Part shown: positions 8,228 through 16,589 of the stretch, piece after piece
Layout: every line of letters starts with the position of its first letter
How positions within the stretch are numbered: the first letter of the stretch is position 1
Origin: Marinobacter denitrificans
Lineage (GTDB): Bacteria > Pseudomonadota > Gammaproteobacteria > Pseudomonadales > Oleiphilaceae
DNA: 64,000 bases
NCBI RefSeq assembly: GCF_008795955.1
Contig: NZ_VMHN01000005.1
Location: 62,001-126,000 of the forward strand
Direction of reading: 5' to 3'
Notes under the pieces: generated by a model
What the model was told of the DNA's origin: nothing
Seen by the model: only the letters and a program-made list of their open reading frames with translations
Databases searched by the model: none
Translations under genes and position numbers: made by a program

Positions 8228-8869
8228 TCAGACGGCATCCGGTTGTTGGTCCGGATGGGCACGAGCGAAAGTTGGCAGTTCGTTACAGGCGGTGTGGATG
8301 CGCCGGATAGTGGGATACGATTCAAGGTCGCAGCCAAAGCGCTCGGCGTTGTAGACCTGCGGCACCAGGCAGACGTCCGCCAGCCCCGGCTGGTCGCCGT
8401 GACAATAGCGGCCGGTGCGTGGGTCACCGGCGAGCATTGCCTCCAGCGCATCGAAGCCCTCGGCGATCCAGTGGCGATACCAGCCGAGTTTGGTCTCCTC
8501 GTTGATACCCAGTTCTCCGGTAAGATACTTGAGCACCCGCAGGTTGTTGAGCGGATGAATCTCGATCGCCAGCAGGCCTGCAATAGCCCGGACACGCGCG
8601 CGGTCAACGGCGCTCGCTGGCAGCAGCGACGGCTCGGGGTAACGTTCCTCCAGGTATTCGCAGATCGCCAGCGACTGGGTTAGCTGTTCGCCCTTGTCAG
8701 TCTCCAGGGCAGGCACCAGGCACTGTGGGTTCAATTGCCGGTAGGGTCCTTCGCGGTGCTCGCCCTGGAGCAGGTTCACCGGCTGCTGCTGGTAGTCCAG
8801 CTCCTTGAGATTGAGCGCGATCCGCACCCGGTAGGAGGTCGACGAGCGGTAGTAGCCGTACAGCTTCAT
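8228..8869 (-). CDS. maiA: Maleylacetoacetate isomerase (zeta-class glutathione transferase)
   Basis: Glutathione-dependent cis-trans isomerase turning maleylacetoacetate into fumarylacetoacetate. The 213-residue protein has the zeta-class active-site stretch SSTSYRVRIALNLK near residue 9 (Thr where several homologues have Cys or Ala), the cis-proline segment 'NPQCLVPALE' and 'SLAICEYLEE' for glutathione binding. The start overlaps the fahA stop as ATGA. It is the last gene of the hmgA-fahA-maiA operon. Confidence 0.93.
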   Translation of the reverse strand: MKLYGYYRSSTSYRVRIALNLKELDYQQQPVNLLQGEHREGPYRQLNPQCLVPALETDKGEQLTQSLAICEYLEERYPEPSLLPASAVDRARVRAIAGLLAIEIHPLNNLRVLKYLTGELGINEETKLGWYRHWIAEGFDALEAMLAGDPRTGRYCHGDQPGLADVCLVPQVYNAERFGCDLESYPTIRRIHTACNELPTFARAHPDQQPDAV

Positions 8870-9891
8870 GACGCCCCCTCGTAGCGCACCACCTCCTGGT
8901 CGATGGCGCCGAAGATGCTCTTGCCCTCGCCATCGAACATCTCGATGCGCACCCGATCGCCAAAACGCATGAACGGGCTCTTGATCTCGCCGTGGAGGAT
9001 CTTTTCCACCATACGTATCTCCGCCAGGCAGCTGTAACCGACTCCGCCGTCGGCCACCGGTCTGCCCGGGCCGCCCTCAGTGTCCGGGTTAGACACCGTG
9101 CCCGAGCCTACGATGGCCCCGGCCCCGAGGTAGCGGGTCTTGGCGGCATGGGCGACCAGCTGCGGGAAGCTGAAGATCATGTCCGGCCCGGCCTGGGGCT
9201 CACCGAACTTTTCACCGTTCAGATGTACCGTCAGCGGCAGATGCACGCGCCCTTCCTGCCAGGCGACGCCCAGCTCATCCGGGGTAACCGCAATCGGTGA
9301 GAAGCTGGAGGCCGGCTTGGACTGAAAAAAGCCGAAGCCCTTGGCCAGCTCGCCCGGGATCAGGCCACGCAGGCTCACATCGTTGACCAGCATCAGCAGT
9401 TTGATGTGCCCGGCGGCCTGCTCGGGGCTCACCCCCATGGGCACATCATCGGTGACTACGGCAATCTCGCCTTCGAAATCGATGCCCCAGTCCTCGCTGG
9501 CGGCTTCCATCGGGTCGTAGGGCCCGATGAAACGATCGGAGGCGCCCTGGTACATGAGTGGGTCGGTCCAGAAGGTTTCTGGCATCTCTGCACCGCGGGC
9601 CTGGCGCACCAGCTGCACGTGATTGAGATAGGCGGAGCCGTCGGCCCATTGATAGGCCCGTGGCAGCGGCGAGTGCAGGGCTTTGAGATCCAGTTCGAAG
9701 GCTCCTTCCGCTTTGCCCTCACTGAGAGCGTGGTAGACCTTCTCGAGGCGCGGCACGAGGGTGTCCCAATCTTCGAGGGCAGCCTGCAAGGTGGGGGCGA
9801 TCTGCGGCACTCTGGCGGCACGGGCATGATCCCGGGAGACCACGATCAACTGCCCGTCCCGGGTATCGGTCTTGAGTGTTGCAAGTTTCAT
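8866..9891 (-). CDS. fahA: Fumarylacetoacetase
   Basis: Hydrolyses fumarylacetoacetate to fumarate and acetoacetate, the final step of tyrosine catabolism. At 341 residues it is of the bacterial short form. The catalytic/metal region is visible in 'DWGIDFEGEIAVVTDD', 'LMLVNDVSLRGLIPGE', 'GFGFFQSKPASSFSPIAV' and 'GSGTVSNPD'. It is overlapped by maiA at its end and follows hmgA by 21 bp. Confidence 0.94.
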   Translation of the reverse strand: MKLATLKTDTRDGQLIVVSRDHARAARVPQIAPTLQAALEDWDTLVPRLEKVYHALSEGKAEGAFELDLKALHSPLPRAYQWADGSAYLNHVQLVRQARGAEMPETFWTDPLMYQGASDRFIGPYDPMEAASEDWGIDFEGEIAVVTDDVPMGVSPEQAAGHIKLLMLVNDVSLRGLIPGELAKGFGFFQSKPASSFSPIAVTPDELGVAWQEGRVHLPLTVHLNGEKFGEPQAGPDMIFSFPQLVAHAAKTRYLGAGAIVGSGTVSNPDTEGGPGRPVADGGVGYSCLAEIRMVEKILHGEIKSPFMRFGDRVRIEMFDGEGKSIFGAIDQEVVRYEGAS

Positions 9892-9912
9892 AGCCGGAAT
9901 CCTTTGTGTCGT

Positions 9913-11217
9913 TTAGCGCGCGTCTGGCTTGAAGTGTGAGTGTAGCCCATGCCACACATCCACGTAGTCACGCTGGCGGAAACCGGCGGACAGCGCCGAC
10001 GGGGTAGGGTTGAATACGTAGCGGCTCTCGAACATGAAGGCTAGCGTATTCCCCTGATATTGCGGCATGAGCTCCTCGGAGGAAGCCTTGTCGAAGGTAT
10101 TTGCGTCGGGCCCGTGGGGCGACATGCAATTGTGCAGGCTGGAGCCCCCGGGCACGAAGCCTTCGGCCCTGGCATCGTAGGTGCCGTGGATCAGGCCCAT
10201 GTACTCGCTCATGATGTTGCGGTGGAAGTAGGGCGGTCGGAAGGTGTGCTCAGCCACCATCCAGCGCGGAGGAAAAATAACGAAGTCGATATTGGCCATG
10301 CCTGCGGTGTCCGAGGGCGAGGTCAGGACGGTGAAGATTGATGGGTCCGGGTGGTCGAAGCTCACCGTGTTGATGGTGTTGAACCGCGCCAGATCGTATT
10401 TGTAGGGCGCGTAGTTGCCGTGCCACGCAACCACGTCCAGCGGCGAGTGATCAAGCTCGGCCGCCCAGAGCTTGCCGCCAAACTTGGCGATGAGCTCGAA
10501 CTCGCCCTGGGTGTCTTCGTAGTAGGCCGTGGGAGTGAGAAAGTCGCGCGGGTTGGCCAAGCCATTGGCGCCGATCGGCCCCAGCCCGGGCAGTTCGAAG
10601 GGGCTGGCGTAGTTCTCGCAGATATAGCCGCGGGCGGCGTCGGTACCGGCCGTGCGGCGAACCTGGAACTTGAGGCCGCGCGGCAGCACGGCGACCTCGC
10701 CTGGGGCGACCTCGAGCAGACCCTGTTCGGTGCGCAGCACCAGAGTACCCAGTTGGGGCACCACCAGCAGTTCGCCGTCGGCGTCGTAGAAGAAACTGTC
10801 GGTCATGTCGGCGTTGAGCGTGTAGAGGTGAACCCCGCAGCCGATCTGGGTGCCGGCGTCACCGTTGGTGGCCATGGTGAACAGGCCGTCGATGAAGTTG
10901 GTAGCCCCCTGCGGCATCGGCAGCGGATCCCAGCGCATCTGGTTCGGGTCTGCTGCTACCTCCGATTCCGGTGCCGTGGATAACTGCCCCACCTCAAGCG
11001 GACGGTAGGCCGACTGCGCGGCCGAGGGGCGGATGCGGTATAGCCAGCTGCGCAGGTTATGGCTGCGCGGCGCCGTAAAAGCGCTGCCACTGAACTGCTC
11101 GGCATAGAGGCCATAGGGGCAGCGCTGGGGCGCGTTCTGCCCCTCTGGTAGCGCCCCGGGCAGGGCCTCGGTGGCGAATTGATTGCGAAAACCGCTTTGG
11201 TACTCAAAATCGCTCAT
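9913..11217 (-). CDS. hmgA: Homogentisate 1,2-dioxygenase
   Basis: Fe(II) ring-cleaving enzyme making maleylacetoacetate from homogentisate. The protein begins [24 protein letters not shown], the conserved HmgA N-terminus, and contains the metal region '[16 protein letters not shown]' and '[10 protein letters not shown]'. I chose the ATG at 11217 (434 residues) because homology starts there; in-frame upstream ATGs at 11229 and 11235 and a longer open frame to 11331 exist, so the start is not certain. First gene of the hmgA-fahA-maiA operon; the 113 bp upstream separate it from the DeoR regulator gene. Confidence 0.95.
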   Translation of the reverse strand: MSDFEYQSGFRNQFATEALPGALPEGQNAPQRCPYGLYAEQFSGSAFTAPRSHNLRSWLYRIRPSAAQSAYRPLEVGQLSTAPESEVAADPNQMRWDPLPMPQGATNFIDGLFTMATNGDAGTQIGCGVHLYTLNADMTDSFFYDADGELLVVPQLGTLVLRTEQGLLEVAPGEVAVLPRGLKFQVRRTAGTDAARGYICENYASPFELPGLGPIGANGLANPRDFLTPTAYYEDTQGEFELIAKFGGKLWAAELDHSPLDVVAWHGNYAPYKYDLARFNTINTVSFDHPDPSIFTVLTSPSDTAGMANIDFVIFPPRWMVAEHTFRPPYFHRNIMSEYMGLIHGTYDARAEGFVPGGSSLHNCMSPHGPDANTFDKASSEELMPQYQGNTLAFMFESRYVFNPTPSALSAGFRQRDYVDVWHGLHSHFKPDAR

Positions 11218-11330
11218 TTTCAGGCCCATTTCCATGGAGATACCCTCGCTCTGGTTGCTGCGATCAAATAACTGCGTTCCCGGCTTTTCCTCCAGCTGCT
11301 TGCTCTGGTCCGGGGAACCCGGGCTCAGCA

Positions 11331-12086
11331 TTACGGGGTCCGAATTATTTTCAGCGAGTCAGGAAGCACGGGGCGTTTGTCCTTCGGGATGGAGTCCGTA
11401 ATAAAAAGATCAATCCCGGAGAAAGGCGCCACTTTTACTGACGCCGTTAGCTCCCATTTGCTTTGATCTGCCACCAGAATTCTTTGCCTTGAGTTTGCCA
11501 GAATCGCCTGGCTTATCTCGGCCTCCCTCGGGTCGAAATCCATCAGCCCATCGGCAGAATCCAGACTCCCTGTTCCAATTACCCCGAAATCCGTTCGGAA
11601 ATCATTAAAAAACGCCACGGTCTGGTGGCCGACCAGATCCAGATCGTAGTGCCGCAAGCTGCCCCGGGAAACAATCACGTCGATACCCGGGTTGCCGCTC
11701 AGGGCAGAGACAACGCTCAGGTTGTTGGTAAACACCTGCAGGCTGCCATGGGCCGAAAGCTCCCGGGCCACAAATTCCATAGTGCTGCCCACGCCCAGAA
11801 AAACCGAAGAGTTTTCGGGAATATGATTTGCTAATCTCGCCGCCATGGCCTGTTTGGCAAACTGGTTCAGCCCCCGGCGGGACATGACCGATACATTGGT
11901 CATGGAAGAGGGCAGGCTTACACCCCCGTAGCGTCTTCTCAGAAGCCCCAGTTCGCAGAGCCGGTTGATGTCCTTGCGGATGGTCTGTGACGTTACCCGG
12001 AACTGCCGGGCGATGTCCTCTACCTCGACATGGTTATCGCGTCGCACCTGTTCGAGAATCAGGGTCTGGCGTTTCGTGAGTTTCAT
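11331..12086 (-). CDS. DeoR-family transcriptional regulator
   Basis: The product (251 residues from the ATG at 12086) has the DeoR N-terminal winged helix ([25 protein letters not shown], then '[12 protein letters not shown]') and the C-terminal sugar-phosphate sensor fold ('[19 protein letters not shown]', '[12 protein letters not shown]', 'ADQSKW'). DeoR proteins usually respond to phosphorylated sugars or related metabolites. The start overlaps the HAD gene stop as ATGA, so it is the last gene of the phn-type operon and probably autoregulates it. The effector is unknown; a phosphorylated product of the imported compound is a reasonable guess. Confidence 0.88.
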   Translation of the reverse strand: MKLTKRQTLILEQVRRDNHVEVEDIARQFRVTSQTIRKDINRLCELGLLRRRYGGVSLPSSMTNVSVMSRRGLNQFAKQAMAARLANHIPENSSVFLGVGSTMEFVARELSAHGSLQVFTNNLSVVSALSGNPGIDVIVSRGSLRHYDLDLVGHQTVAFFNDFRTDFGVIGTGSLDSADGLMDFDPREAEISQAILANSRQRILVADQSKWELTASVKVAPFSGIDLFITDSIPKDKRPVLPDSLKIIRTP

Positions 12087-12862
12087 TGTGGTAAAGCAAT
12101 CCTGGCGAGCCACTGGTCCGCAAGCTCGACAAACCCCGCTCCGCAGCGGCCCCTGGTGACATAGGCGGGCCGGAATGTCAGTTGATCAAGGTGTGGGGTT
12201 ATGTTGGCAACCCCTACGCTCTGGGGGAAAAAAGCAAACATGCTTTCATCATTGGGCGCGTCACCTATGAAAACAGACTGGTCCTTCAGTTCCTCCGTCG
12301 AGAGGTTAAAAAGCTCGGCGGCCATGCGCCGGGCCATGGCGCACTTGTCAAAGGTTCCCTGGGCGACGTTGATGTGAATGGAGCTTTTTTTTACCCGGAA
12401 ACCCTGGTTGAGCAGTTCCTGCATGACCTCTCGCACCTGACCATCCGGCAGCCGGCAGTCCTGATTGTAGTCGATGGCAACGTCCACCAGCCGGAAGTGG
12501 TGATCCTTCGACAGGGTGATGTTCAGCTCAGGATTCAGAGAGCTTATGGCCTCGATAATGGCAAGCCGGTCTGCCTGATGGCTTTCACGGTCCGCCCAGT
12601 ATCGACAGTCGACCGAGCCGTTTTCGGTACGTGAAAAATAGAAGCTGCCACCTTCGCCTATAACCGCCTGCACGGGCCAGGTCCTTATGATCTGGTCGCA
12701 CCAGCCCGCACAGCCGCCGGTTACCGGGATTATGACAATACCGGCATCTGCCAGTCGCCACAGGGCACTGTAGGTTTCGGGGTGCAAGCGGCCGTCGGTG
12801 GTCAGAGTGTCATCCACATCCGTAAACAGATATCTGGCATTCTGGAAATCAAAATCATGCAT
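12083..12862 (-). CDS. HAD-superfamily (type IIB-like) phosphatase
   Basis: The 259-residue protein has HAD motif I DVDDT (Asp15 and Asp17 as nucleophile and acid/base), motif II in 'VIPVTGG', and motif IV 'GDAPNDESMF', with a long cap in between, as in Cof/sucrose-phosphate/trehalose-phosphate-type phosphatases. It is not the PhnX phosphonatase type by motif. It lies between the importer genes and the DeoR gene in one operon, which suggests it dephosphorylates the imported phosphate ester or a derivative. The substrate cannot be read from sequence. Confidence 0.82.
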   Translation of the reverse strand: MHDFDFQNARYLFTDVDDTLTTDGRLHPETYSALWRLADAGIVIIPVTGGCAGWCDQIIRTWPVQAVIGEGGSFYFSRTENGSVDCRYWADRESHQADRLAIIEAISSLNPELNITLSKDHHFRLVDVAIDYNQDCRLPDGQVREVMQELLNQGFRVKKSSIHINVAQGTFDKCAMARRMAAELFNLSTEELKDQSVFIGDAPNDESMFAFFPQSVGVANITPHLDQLTFRPAYVTRGRCGAGFVELADQWLARIALPQ

Positions 12863-12887
12863 GGGCTTTGCTCATCAACATCACGGT

Positions 12888-13697
12888 TTACAGTACCTTC
12901 TTGCGCAGCATGCTCGTCAGGGCTTCCCCCAGCAGCACCAGACCAATGATGGCCAGCAGTATGGTTGCTACCGTCTGCCAGGCGAAGGTATCAATGGACC
13001 CCTGGAGAAGAACGCCGATACCGCCGGCCCCGACCAGCCCCAGTACAGTGGACTCGCGGATATTGATGTCCCAGCGCAGGATGACGATGGCAAAGAACGC
13101 CGGCATGACCTGGGGCACAATCCCGAACAGGACGACTTTCATCCGGGAGGCTCCGGTAGCTTCCATGGCTTCCACGGGGCGCCGGTCGATTTCTTCTATG
13201 GCTTCACCCATGAGCTTCCCGATGAACCCCACCGACCGGAACATCACCGCCAGGATTCCCGCAAGTACGCCCGGGCCGAAGATGGCCACAAACAGTAACG
13301 CCCAGATAATGGTGTTTACCGAGCGGCTGGACACCAGGATAAAACGGCCGATCCAGAGGGTCAGCCGGTTTGGCGTGGTGTTCTGGGCCGCTATATAGGA
13401 CACAGGAAGGGCGATGAAGATGGTGAGCATGGTGGAAAGCGTGGCTATGTGCACGGTTTCCAGCATGGCATTGAGGATGGCCGACCAGGCCTCAAACTCA
13501 GGGGGCCACATGCGGCTGCCCAGGTTCTGGATCTGGGTAGGTGCGTCCCACACCCAGGGCCAGAAAATATCAATGTCCCTTATGGCCCAGACCACCGCGA
13601 AGAGCGTGACAAAATAGATCGCGAACCGAATCCAGCGCTCTTTTCTGCTGTATCGGGTCCAGGGGCGGGCGGTCAATTCTGCGGTCTGCTCTACCAT
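12888..13697 (-). CDS. phnE: Phosphonate-type ABC transporter permease (second PhnE)
   Basis: Inner-membrane subunit with about six hydrophobic segments and the PhnE-type coupling loop 'EAIEEIDRRPVEAMEATGASRMKVVLFGIVPQ' region followed by 'VGAGGIGVLL'. The start at 13697 is preferred: its ATG overlaps the stop of the upstream phnE by 7 bp and GAGGAAG lies just upstream; an ATG 18 bp earlier is an alternative. Two different PhnE subunits in one operon imply a heterodimeric channel. Confidence 0.88.
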   Translation of the reverse strand: MVEQTAELTARPWTRYSRKERWIRFAIYFVTLFAVVWAIRDIDIFWPWVWDAPTQIQNLGSRMWPPEFEAWSAILNAMLETVHIATLSTMLTIFIALPVSYIAAQNTTPNRLTLWIGRFILVSSRSVNTIIWALLFVAIFGPGVLAGILAVMFRSVGFIGKLMGEAIEEIDRRPVEAMEATGASRMKVVLFGIVPQVMPAFFAIVILRWDINIRESTVLGLVGAGGIGVLLQGSIDTFAWQTVATILLAIIGLVLLGEALTSMLRKKVL

Positions 13698-14509
13698 ATT
13701 TTCTTCCTCACCCATCCGCTGATCCCTTCGCTGACAAGAATCACACCGACGATGAGAATCAGGATTGCAAAGGCGAAGTCGTAATCGTAACGGCCGAATG
13801 CATTCATCAGGGTTGAGCCAATACCGCCTGCGCCGACAATACCTACAACGGCCGAGGCCCTCAGGTTACTGTCCAGCTGATACATCGAAAGACCGATCTG
13901 GCGTGGCAGTATCTGTGGAAAGACGGCATAAATCAGGGTCTTGAAGAAGCCGGCGCCCGCCGCCCGCATGGCTTCCATCTGGCCCCAGTCGATTTCCTCC
14001 ACCTTTTCGGCCAGGAGCTTGGCAACGAACCCGATGGAGTAGAGTATCAGCGTCAGAATGCCGGCAAGGGGGCCAAACCCGACCGCCGCCACGAACAGGA
14101 TGGCGACAATCACCGGGTGGAAGCTGCGGGACAGAATGATGAGGCCGCGCCCAAGAAGGTAAATCGGTAAGGGCGCAAGGTTTTTAGCCGCCATCAGGGC
14201 TATGGGTATGGATAGAATGACGCCAAGAAGAGTGGCCAGAAAGGCAATCTGAAAGCTCTCCTTGAAGCCTGTCCACATCAATTCGCCCCGCTCAAAGCTA
14301 GGAGGAAACGCTCCGCCGAATATACGGGCGGCCCGCGGCAGGCCCTCGGCGATCCGGTCCCAGTTGAATGGCAGTGTGTTGAAGGTCCAGTACAGATAAA
14401 CCACCACCGCGACCAGCAGACCGTATCTGAGCCAGGGGCTGGCGATGAAGGGCGGTTTTTTCCATTTCTGCCCGGTAAGCGGGTCGGCGCCCGATTTTGT
14501 CTCCTTCAT
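13691..14509 (-). CDS. phnE: Phosphonate-type ABC transporter permease (first PhnE)
   Basis: A 272-residue membrane protein with the PhnE coupling loop 'EKVEEIDWGQMEAMRAAGAGFFKTLIYAVFPQ' region and the conserved 'VGAGGIGSTL'. The start overlaps the phnC stop as ATGA and its end overlaps the second permease gene. It would pair with the second permease, PhnC ATPase and PhnD receptor to import phosphonates, phosphite or a phosphate ester. Confidence 0.89.
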   Translation of the reverse strand: MKETKSGADPLTGQKWKKPPFIASPWLRYGLLVAVVVYLYWTFNTLPFNWDRIAEGLPRAARIFGGAFPPSFERGELMWTGFKESFQIAFLATLLGVILSIPIALMAAKNLAPLPIYLLGRGLIILSRSFHPVIVAILFVAAVGFGPLAGILTLILYSIGFVAKLLAEKVEEIDWGQMEAMRAAGAGFFKTLIYAVFPQILPRQIGLSMYQLDSNLRASAVVGIVGAGGIGSTLMNAFGRYDYDFAFAILILIVGVILVSEGISGWVRKKIW

Positions 14510-15300
14510 GGCGTCTGCGCCTCCTCCGTGGGCTGTTCCTCGCCTCCGGTTTCATCGGGAGCCTCGATGCCTCCGTAGATGGCATCGAGCGCCTCCTGGT
14601 TGAACTCGCCAGGCGTGCCGTCAAAAATCATCTGGCCGTTGCGCAGACCCACAATTCGATCGGTGTAGGTTCTGGCCTGGGAGACGTTGTGAATGTTGAT
14701 CAGCACCGGCAGGGAGAGTTCGGAGGCGAGGCTTTGTAACAGCACCATGATCTGTTCGGATGTCTTTGGGTCAAGGGATGCGGTTGGCTCATCGGCAAGC
14801 AGGATTTCAGGCTCCTGCATCAGAGCCCGGACTACGCCTACGCGCTGGCGTTCGCCGCCGGAGAGTTCGTCCGCTCGCTTGTTTGCGTAATGAGCAATGC
14901 CGACACGGTCCATCAGGTGGAAGGCGCGATCTATGTCGGTCTGGGGAAATTTTCTGGTCATGGCCTGGTAAAGGGAAACATAGCCAAGGCGGCCCGCCAG
15001 CACATTTTCCATGACCGTCAGGCGGTCAATCAGGTTGAACCCCTGGAATACCATGCCGATTTTTCGACGGGCGTGTCGCAGGTTGGCCCCCCGGAGGTTG
15101 ACCAGCTCCCGACCGTTCAGCTGGATGGAGCCAGAGGTGGGTTCTACCAGACGATTGATGCACCGCAGCATTGTGCTCTTGCCAGCACCAGATGCCCCGA
15201 CGACAGAAACCACGGTATTGCCTTCCACGACCAGATCCAGGCCCTTCAATACCGGCGCATCGCTACCGTAACGTTTAACCAGGTTGGAAATTTCAAGCAT
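14506..15300 (-). CDS. phnC: Phosphonate-type ABC transporter ATP-binding protein PhnC
   Basis: ATPase of the importer, 264 residues. Walker A GASGAGKS lies at residues 35-42, Q-loop 'MVFQGFNLIDRLTVMENVL' follows as in PhnC, then LSGGERQRV and Walker B 'EILLADEPTASLD', and the H-loop 'INIHNVSQA'. The C-terminus adds an acidic tail (ETGGEEQPTEEAQ) not needed for the fold. It is 78 bp from phnD and overlaps the permease gene. Confidence 0.93.
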   Translation of the reverse strand: MLEISNLVKRYGSDAPVLKGLDLVVEGNTVVSVVGASGAGKSTMLRCINRLVEPTSGSIQLNGRELVNLRGANLRHARRKIGMVFQGFNLIDRLTVMENVLAGRLGYVSLYQAMTRKFPQTDIDRAFHLMDRVGIAHYANKRADELSGGERQRVGVVRALMQEPEILLADEPTASLDPKTSEQIMVLLQSLASELSLPVLINIHNVSQARTYTDRIVGLRNGQMIFDGTPGEFNQEALDAIYGGIEAPDETGGEEQPTEEAQTP

Positions 15301-15378
15301 AGGAGTCTTGCACCTGCGGAAATGAACGGAATGCTTGCCGGCACAGCCAGGGCTGACTGCACCGGCAAGAGGTCGACG

Positions 15379-16374
15379 TTACTGCAGATTGTCCGGAGTG
15401 TATTCCACGCCATTGGCAGACTGGATGGCCCGGATAACTTTCCAGTGCTCTTTGTAATTGATGGGAATAAAGGTTTCTACGCCATCGAATTCCTTGCCGA
15501 GTTCTGTCCCTTCGAACTTGAAGGAATAGAAGGCTTCCTTGATTTTATCGACCAGGTCAGGGTGCAGGTTGTAAGCGTAGTTGTAGGAAGTGGTGGGGAA
15601 GCGATCGGATTCCCACACAATTCGTACATCGTCTTCGTCGTAGAGGCCCCGGTCTGCCATGCGTTCAACGACCTCAGAGGCTACGGGCGCGGCGTCGTAG
15701 TCTCCGGCCACAACACCCAGCATGGACTGATCATGGCTGCCGGAATAGATCACCTTGTAATCCTCATCCGGTACCACGCCCAGGTCGGGGAAAAGTGCTC
15801 TTGGCGCCTGATTGCCTGAGTTGGATGTCGGCGAGGTGTGGGCTACGCGCTTGCCTTTCAGGTCTGGCATTTCCTTGATGTCCGAGTCTTGCTGAGTATA
15901 GACCTGCAGCGTGTAGCCGAACTGCCCCTCATCCGAACCCATTAAAGCGAAGGGAACCGCTCCGGCGAGATTAACGGCAAATGGTGTGGGGCCGGTAGAA
16001 AAGCCTGCGACGTGTAGGCGGCCGCTACGCATGGCTTCTACCTGGGCTGCATTGGACTGAACAGCGAAAAAGCGAACGTCCCGGCCGGTGACTTCTTCGA
16101 GGTGTTCGATAAAGGGCTGCCAGATATCCGAATAGATCGCGGGGTCTTCTACCGGCGTGTAGGCAAAAATCAGTGTGTCTGGATTGACCAACTCCGCCTT
16201 GTCGTCCGGGCGATCTGCAACGAGGTCGCCATCTTCGTCACAGTACATGGCGTCCAGAGCGCCCCTTTCGCAGTTAGCCAGGGCGTTGTTCATGCCCAGG
16301 GTCAGAACCGGGAGCAGCGATACTGCTATCCATAGCCGCGCAGGGCTTACAGGAAATCTTCTGACAGGTTTCAT
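15379..16374 (-). CDS. phnD: Phosphonate-type ABC transporter substrate-binding protein PhnD
   Basis: Periplasmic receptor of 331 residues with a long Sec signal peptide ending near ANA. The family core is clear: 'VEAMRSGRLHVAGFSTGPTPFAV', 'GKRVAHTSPTSNSGNQAPRALF' for the phosphonate/phosphate-oxyanion binding loop, and 'GDYDAAPVASEVVERM'. After the signal there is an unusual Cys-bracketed acidic stretch (CERGALDAMYCDEDGD), probably a disulfide-closed, calcium-loop-like insertion. It is the first gene of the phnDCEE-HAD-deoR operon; no C-P lyase, phosphonatase or phosphite dehydrogenase gene follows. Confidence 0.9.
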   Translation of the reverse strand: MKPVRRFPVSPARLWIAVSLLPVLTLGMNNALANCERGALDAMYCDEDGDLVADRPDDKAELVNPDTLIFAYTPVEDPAIYSDIWQPFIEHLEEVTGRDVRFFAVQSNAAQVEAMRSGRLHVAGFSTGPTPFAVNLAGAVPFALMGSDEGQFGYTLQVYTQQDSDIKEMPDLKGKRVAHTSPTSNSGNQAPRALFPDLGVVPDEDYKVIYSGSHDQSMLGVVAGDYDAAPVASEVVERMADRGLYDEDDVRIVWESDRFPTTSYNYAYNLHPDLVDKIKEAFYSFKFEGTELGKEFDGVETFIPINYKEHWKVIRAIQSANGVEYTPDNLQ

Positions 16375-16438
16375 AGGCGTCCTTCCTTTTCTTGTTGATT
16401 GTCAGGGTAGCGGTTTCCGTATTCAGCTCTTTCTTTAT

Positions 16439-16452
16439 AGTTCAATTGAACT
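16439..16452. promoter_or_regulatory. 14-bp perfect palindrome, candidate DeoR operator
   Basis: AGTTCAATTGAACT lies 65 bp before the phnD start, in the 215-bp divergent region between phnD and the pncC-nadE gene. Perfect palindromes of this size are typical of DeoR/GntR-type operators, and the last gene of the phn-type operon is a DeoR regulator. The link is an inference from position. Confidence 0.45.
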
Positions 16453-16589
16453 GTTATTTCACTCTCAAATGAATTTTTGCGGTCAAGCCCAGTGGCAGTT
16501 ATATATATCCTCAACCATCCTCGGGAAAATATCAGGGATGTCTTACTGGAAGTGGAATGCAAGGACCAGTCGGCACAAGGAGATGAAAA

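Noticed and set aside
14890..15819. 309-codon plus-strand open frame opposite phnC and phnD
   Set aside because: Antisense to two well-supported transporter genes and without recognisable motifs.
11331..16374. Complete phosphonate degradation locus
   Set aside because: Only the importer is present; no phnG-M, phnX, phnW, phnY/Z or ptxD was found, so degradation of C-P bonds cannot be claimed.
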